Positions 60,177 through 64,000 of a stretch of DNA of 64,000 nt are shown piece after piece. How positions within the stretch are numbered: the stretch's first letter is position 1; every line of letters begins with the position of its first letter. This stretch comes from Sebaldella sp. S0638 (lineage in GTDB: Bacteria > Fusobacteriota > Fusobacteriia > Fusobacteriales > Leptotrichiaceae). Location: assembly GCF_024158605.1 (NCBI RefSeq), contig NZ_JAMZGM010000011.1, positions 1-64,000 on the forward strand. Reading direction: 5' to 3'. A program made the position numbers and the translations under genes. The notes below the pieces were generated by a model, which did not search any database, was not told the origin of the DNA, and worked only from the letters and a program-made list of their open reading frames with translations.

Positions 60177-60335
60177 TATTAACCCCTTATTTTCTAATTC
60201 ATTTAATCGAAAATATTATTATGCTTCTATTTGTTATAAAAAATAAATTCATTATTTCATATAAACAAATCAGCTTATATTTCAAAAAATTTTCTCTTTT
60301 CATTAAACTACATTTTTATGTCACAATAATTCTAT

Positions 60336-60776
60336 CTATATTTTCAAAAATACATTCATCAGCATAAAAAGCCATATTATCCCAATATACAAAGATACAA
60401 AGATTGTCCCTATAGTTTTCCATGTCCAGAATTTTATTTTTTCAATATAATTTTTTTGTAAATCATTATAAAATCTGTCATAATCCGGACTTTTATCATT
60501 CTTTGATATATGAAAATAATATCTTTTTATTGTCCCGTCAATTACCAGCACCAATCTGTTAAAAATTCCCTTTCTATATAAAAAATCATTATTTCTATAT
60601 TGAAGTTCCAGTTTCTTTTCCGGATCTTCAACATTATAAAAATAAATATCTTTATCCTCAAATTTTATATATACTTCTTTCTTCAAATGAGTATCTTTTT
60701 TCATCTTATATCTAAGTATAAAATCCATAACCCAAATAGTTAAAGATGCAAAAAATATCATGAATATCGGTATCAA
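60336..60776 (-). CDS. Small membrane protein, family member 3
   Basis: The 146-residue, shorter third copy: one N-terminal helix (IFMIFFASLTIWVMDFIL), the KFEDKDIYFYNVEDPEKKLELQYRNNDFLYRKGIFNRLVLVID block, YYFHISKNDKSPDYDRFYNDL and a C-terminal helix. It begins with a TTG codon (AGG nine bases upstream); an ATG five codons later is also possible. The 54-residue gene ends 13 bases upstream, so they are likely cotranscribed. Confidence 0.55.
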   Translation of the reverse strand: MIPIFMIFFASLTIWVMDFILRYKMKKDTHLKKEVYIKFEDKDIYFYNVEDPEKKLELQYRNNDFLYRKGIFNRLVLVIDGTIKRYYFHISKNDKSPDYDRFYNDLQKNYIEKIKFWTWKTIGTIFVSLYIGIIWLFMLMNVFLKI

Positions 60777-60789
60777 TTTACCAAACCTG

Positions 60790-60954
60790 CTATAATTCGA
60801 ATAATTTCCAAAAAATTAAATAAACGTAGAGTATGGAGAAGTATAAAAACAGAACTCCGAACTTTATCGCCTTGTATTTTTTACTCTCTGTATTATTCTT
60901 GTATTTCACACCAAATCTAGCCAACCTCAGTCTGTACCCCTCATCTGTACCCAT
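60790..60954 (-). CDS. Small 54-residue single-span membrane protein
   Basis: A 54-codon frame whose ATG follows the stop of the gene at 60955 directly (TAAATG), so it is translationally coupled. It encodes a basic, soluble start (MGTDEGYRLRLARFGVKYK) and one C-terminal membrane helix (GVLFLYFSILYVYLIFW). The position inside a run of membrane-protein genes supports it as real. Function unknown. Confidence 0.6.
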   Translation of the reverse strand: MGTDEGYRLRLARFGVKYKNNTESKKYKAIKFGVLFLYFSILYVYLIFWKLFEL

Positions 60955-61404
60955 TTATCTCTCCTCTTCCTCTAACCTCTTTATCTCATTTTCCACTATA
61001 TCTCTCAGTGAACTAAGTCCGAAAAAGCCGGGCATTCCCCCGAAAATATCCGACCTTGCGAAAATCTCCTCGTATAAAACCGGAGAATTTTCTTTACAGC
61101 TTTTAAAAAATATTATTGCGTTTCTTTTATTAAAAATCCTTATTATGTCATGATTTTCCAGAGTTATTACCAGCGTAAGCCTGGTAAACTCTTTATTTTT
61201 TATTATCATTTTTGAAAAACCGACATTTTCTACCTCATGTATATCAAAATACATCTCTTTTTTCATTACATATGACAAATACGTAAAGATAAACTCCCCG
61301 TTCATCTCTTCCAGCTTTTCGCTCTTTATCTTCATTGACTTATAATAAGACATGTAAAGATAGTAAGCCAGAAAAATTAATATTAATCTTAAAAATAAAT
61401 CCAT
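60955..61404 (-). CDS. Membrane-anchored hypothetical protein
   Basis: The 149-residue protein has one N-terminal helix (LFLRLILIFLAYYLYMSYY) and a soluble domain with FIFTYLSYVMKKEMYFDIHEVENVGFSKMIIKNKEFTRLTLVITLENHDIIRIF. This again looks PH/YcxB-like, as in the three paralogues downstream. The C-terminus is acidic and helical. It heads the membrane-protein group and is coupled to the 54-residue gene. Confidence 0.55.
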   Translation of the reverse strand: MDLFLRLILIFLAYYLYMSYYKSMKIKSEKLEEMNGEFIFTYLSYVMKKEMYFDIHEVENVGFSKMIIKNKEFTRLTLVITLENHDIIRIFNKRNAIIFFKSCKENSPVLYEEIFARSDIFGGMPGFFGLSSLRDIVENEIKRLEEEER

Positions 61405-61461
61405 TATATCACCATACCCAAACTTGCGGAATCACTCCCATTTTGTTTTACTTCAGAAGTA

Positions 61462-62814
61462 TTAAATTAATTTTTGAATAAACATCTGCGCCAGTCCCAG
61501 AAAAAGAAAAAAGCCGCATACATCTGTAAATGTAGTAAGTAATACCGCTGATGCCAAAGCCGGATCTACTTTCAGACGCTTTAACGTTACAGGAATCAAA
61601 AAACCCGTCAGACATGCTATTGTCAGATTACCTATCATAGCAAGAAAAATTATAAATCCTAAAAATATATTTTTATTTACCAAAAACATAATGGAACCTG
61701 TAATAAATCCAAGGACTGCCCCGTTTATAAATCCTACAAATAACTGTTTCAATACCATTTTATTATTATCCACCATACTCAGTTCGCCAAGTGCTATTCC
61801 TCTTATAGTAACAGTAAGCGACTGTGTCCCTGCATTACCGCCCATCCCTGCCACAATAGGCATGGCAGTGGCCAGTATTACAGCTTTTGAAATAGTTCCC
61901 TGAAATGTTCCCACTACAAACGAAGCCAGAAAAGCAGTACCTAAGTTTACTACAAGCCACGGCAGCCGTTTTCTTATGGAAATCAAAAGTTTGGAATTTA
62001 CATTTTCTTCTTCGGAAACTCCTCCTAATTTTAGGATATCTTCCGTTCCTTCTTCCAAAATTACATCAATAATATCATCTATTGTTATTATACCCAACAG
62101 CTGATTACGGCGGCTCACCACAGGAATAACCTTCAAATCATATTTAGAAACCATTCTTGCGACATCCTCCTGATCCACATCAGGATGAACGGAAATTATA
62201 TTTTCATTTTTTATTTCACTAAGCTGCATATCATCAGGCGAAATTAATATATCTCTCAAATCCGCCTCACCTATAAGTTCACGCTTATTATCCAATACAA
62301 AAATCTTTTCTATTACCTCTGTTTTCGGCGCAATTACTTTTATTTTAGCCATAATGTCTTTTATCAGAAGCTCTTCTCTGAAGGCGATATATCTTGTTGT
62401 CATTATACCTCCGGCACTGTCTTCTTCATATCCGAGAAGCTCACGCAGCTTATTTGCCTCTGATCTTTTCATATTATCCAGTATGGATTTTCTCTTTTGA
62501 AATTCTATGTACCCAAGGATATCTGTAATATCATCGGGAGACATATGAGAAAAAATTTGTATTATTTCTTCATCAGAAAATAACTCCAGTATTTTTTCCT
62601 GAAGCTCTTCTTCTGCCTGCTCTATTACCTTGGCCTTATTTTCATCACTCATCAGATCAAGTATTCTTTTCAGTTCAATATCATCTAATTCTTCAAAACT
62701 TTCAGCAATATCTATAAAATGATTTTCTTTCAGATAATTTTCCAATTCATGTTTAGTGCGTATTTTTACTATTTCTTCTGTTATTTCTTCAACAACTTCT
62801 TCATTTTCATCCAT
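61462..62814 (-). CDS. mgtE: Magnesium transporter MgtE
   Basis: The 450-residue protein has the three MgtE parts: an N-terminal helical domain (about 15-130, with LFSDEEIIQIFSHMSPDDITDILGYI), two CBS domains (about 135-260, including VIPVVSRRNQLLGIITIDDIIDV), and five C-terminal membrane helices with GMGGNAGTQSLTVTIRGIALGE. The N and CBS domains close the channel when cytoplasmic Mg2+ is high. The ATG at 62814 follows GGGAGG; the five-codon longer frame includes that site. No Mg2+ riboswitch fits in the 36-base gap upstream. Confidence 0.95.
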   Translation of the reverse strand: MDENEEVVEEITEEIVKIRTKHELENYLKENHFIDIAESFEELDDIELKRILDLMSDENKAKVIEQAEEELQEKILELFSDEEIIQIFSHMSPDDITDILGYIEFQKRKSILDNMKRSEANKLRELLGYEEDSAGGIMTTRYIAFREELLIKDIMAKIKVIAPKTEVIEKIFVLDNKRELIGEADLRDILISPDDMQLSEIKNENIISVHPDVDQEDVARMVSKYDLKVIPVVSRRNQLLGIITIDDIIDVILEEGTEDILKLGGVSEEENVNSKLLISIRKRLPWLVVNLGTAFLASFVVGTFQGTISKAVILATAMPIVAGMGGNAGTQSLTVTIRGIALGELSMVDNNKMVLKQLFVGFINGAVLGFITGSIMFLVNKNIFLGFIIFLAMIGNLTIACLTGFLIPVTLKRLKVDPALASAVLLTTFTDVCGFFLFLGLAQMFIQKLI

Positions 62815-62850
62815 GACTATACCTCCCAATAAAAAATTCCCCGTCTTTTA

Positions 62851-63342
62851 TCAATCTTTAAAAAGGGAGACAGCCAAAATAGTCTTCAAATCACCAGATT
62901 TCTCTAATATATCTTTAACATCCACCCATTCATTTTCCAGATCTTCACCATGATCAAGATTTAGTTCCTTTGGTTTTATATTATTATCTTTTAGTCTCGC
63001 AGAAAAAAAGTACAGCTTTTCTGTTGTATACCCCGGCGAAGCGTAAAGTCCTTCATTCAGACTCTTAAAATCTGTTATGTCCTCTTCGGAAAATCCTGTT
63101 TCTTCTCTTAATTCTCTCAAAACAGCTGTTTTCGGTTCTTCTCCGCTGTCTATAAGTCCTGCGGGAACTTCCAGCATAAGCCCTTTATTTCCCGGTCTGT
63201 ATTGTTCTACAAGTAAAATTTTGTCTTTTTCTTTATTAAATAAAGCTATACATACTGCATTGGATTTATCCAGATACTCCAGATCTATTCCTGTAGTCGG
63301 ATGCTTCATTTTTCTCGGTTTCAAAAATCTAAATTCCTCCAT
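62851..63342 (-). CDS. NUDIX hydrolase, ADP-ribose pyrophosphatase-like
   Basis: The 163-residue protein has the complete NUDIX box GLIDSGEEPKTAVLRELREE followed by TGF, plus the upstream VEQYRPGNKGLMLEVPAG and downstream YASPGYTTEKLYFFSARL typical of ADP-ribose/nucleoside-diphosphate-sugar pyrophosphatases. It clears ADP-ribose or related compounds. It lies 36 bases upstream of mgtE and 43 bases after the PHP phosphatase gene, so the three are probably one operon. Confidence 0.88.
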   Translation of the reverse strand: MEEFRFLKPRKMKHPTTGIDLEYLDKSNAVCIALFNKEKDKILLVEQYRPGNKGLMLEVPAGLIDSGEEPKTAVLRELREETGFSEEDITDFKSLNEGLYASPGYTTEKLYFFSARLKDNNIKPKELNLDHGEDLENEWVDVKDILEKSGDLKTILAVSLFKD

Positions 63343-63385
63343 TTACAATCTCCTTCATTTGTGTATTTCCATAAAACCATATTAA

Positions 63386-64000
63386 TTAAAATATAGTTTC
63401 TATTATTTCTAATCCCAAATCATCCGCAAATTTTCTGGCGAGTTCCATTGCATCATCATTAAGCGATTCAGGTTCATGACAGTCCGAACTTGCTATAATT
63501 CTGCAATTATACTGCTTTGCTACTTCCCAGAATTCTTTATACGGATACATATATCTTCTTGGATTCTTATCATATATAAGATTTTTTCTTATACCATTTG
63601 CATTTATTTCCAAAACTGTATCTGACTCAGCTGCCGCCTTGCATATTATGTGAGCTGCATCTTCTGCCGCTCTGTTCCATACCATACGCCTTGACATGTA
63701 TAAGTCAGGATGTGCGGCTATCTGAAACAACCCTGATTTCATGGCCTTTTTCATATATAGTGCATAATTTATCATATCTTCATCAGTATTTACTATCCAT
63801 GAATCACGTAATTTACCGTTTACCACATATGTATGAAGCCCTAAAAGCAGATAATCCAGCTGCTCTTCAAGTTCTTTATAATAATACTCCAAATCTTCGA
63901 AATACTCTATCTCCAAAGATTTATAAATCGTAATTTTACCGCTGTACTTTCTCTGTGCTTCGCGTATTTCCGCGAGATAACCTTCCAGTTCATTCATTCC
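63386..64000 (-). CDS. PHP-domain phosphatase, histidinol-phosphatase-like (partial)
   Basis: The frame runs off the window edge; the visible 204 codons are the C-terminal three quarters. Metal-ligand motifs of the PHP fold are present: SLEIEYFED, LLLGLHTYVV (His), FQIAAHPDLY (His) and IIASSDCHEPESL (Asp-x-His). The N-terminal HxH motif must lie outside. HisK-type histidinol phosphatases share this layout, but general PHP phosphoesterases do as well. The Met at 63997 is internal, not the start. Confidence 0.8.
   Translation of the reverse strand, partial: GMNELEGYLAEIREAQRKYSGKITIYKSLEIEYFEDLEYYYKELEEQLDYLLLGLHTYVVNGKLRDSWIVNTDEDMINYALYMKKAMKSGLFQIAAHPDLYMSRRMVWNRAAEDAAHIICKAAAESDTVLEINANGIRKNLIYDKNPRRYMYPYKEFWEVAKQYNCRIIASSDCHEPESLNDDAMELARKFADDLGLEIIETIF

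Overview
The window is AT-rich DNA from a Gram-negative-type anaerobe, most likely a member of the Fusobacteriota (Leptotrichiaceae; Sebaldella fits best). The reasons are strong A/T codon bias, secreted proteins with very short MKK-type signal peptides, an outer-membrane barrel with an aromatic C-terminus, lipoproteins, and a PduS/PduT pair. This assignment is inference from gene content, not from a marker-gene comparison. Most genes lie on the minus strand in short operons with clear Shine-Dalgarno sites and A/T-rich intrinsic terminators.

Layout. 0-0.5 kb: the right end of an IS3-family element that has landed in, and truncated, a small exported-protein gene. 1-5.4 kb: an EmrE-type exporter, then a TetR regulator with a type II P-type (Ca2+-like) ATPase. 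5.7-7.6 kb: an isolated pduS-pduT pair (Fe-S flavoprotein plus microcompartment shell trimer). 8.7-10.8 kb: psuK-psuG pseudouridine catabolism, the kinase carrying an N-terminal HTH. 10.9-13 kb: small secreted proteins, including a tandem duplicate pair and a seven-repeat DKNYY protein. 13.1-19.5 kb: the arginine operon argC-GNAT-argJ-argB-argD-argF. 19.5-27.3 kb: mixed hypothetical genes, a radical-SAM SPL-like protein, a HAD phosphatase, and a small SUKH/immunity-like group. 27.5-31.4 kb: an exported MTA/SAH nucleosidase, a two-component system and an outer-membrane protein. 31.5-33 kb: twin small secreted proteins and a PAP2 phosphatase. 34.5-38.9 kb: a heterodimeric ABC exporter with an AraC regulator. 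39-43.9 kb: folate genes folE, folB-folK (fused), folP and folC, split by a short CRISPR array. 44-48.3 kb: a Zn/Cd-type P1B ATPase with an ArsR/SmtB-like operator, a DUF2278 protein and a NUDIX hydrolase. 48.7-50.7 kb: a protein made of HNH-associated repeats and a 1.1-kb non-coding stretch with promoter-like signals. 50.7-53 kb: a polar amino-acid ABC importer. 53.2-55 kb: a very AT-rich patch of unrecognised small genes. 55.1-57.2 kb: ylxM-ffh-rpsP. 57.4-64 kb: small lipoprotein, cyclophilin, zinc metallopeptidase, a cluster of small membrane proteins, mgtE, NUDIX and a partial PHP phosphatase.

The most interesting observation is upstream of argC. A 21-codon open frame with its own Shine-Dalgarno contains five arginine codons. 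It is followed by a segment that can pair perfectly (12 bp) with the start of the leader, and then by a perfect 12-bp intrinsic terminator with seven U residues just before the argC ribosome site. This has the layout of a ribosome-mediated arginine attenuator and replaces the T-box that might have been expected. Second in interest are an orphan CRISPR array with its own leader promoter lying between folate genes, and a consensus -35/-10 pair that could give an almost leaderless ylxM-ffh-rpsP mRNA.

Four small genes of 49-57 codons with good ribosome sites (at 44.0, 54.5, 57.4 and 60.8 kb), easily missed by length cut-offs, are also listed. Promoters, operators and terminators were read by eye and are predictions.
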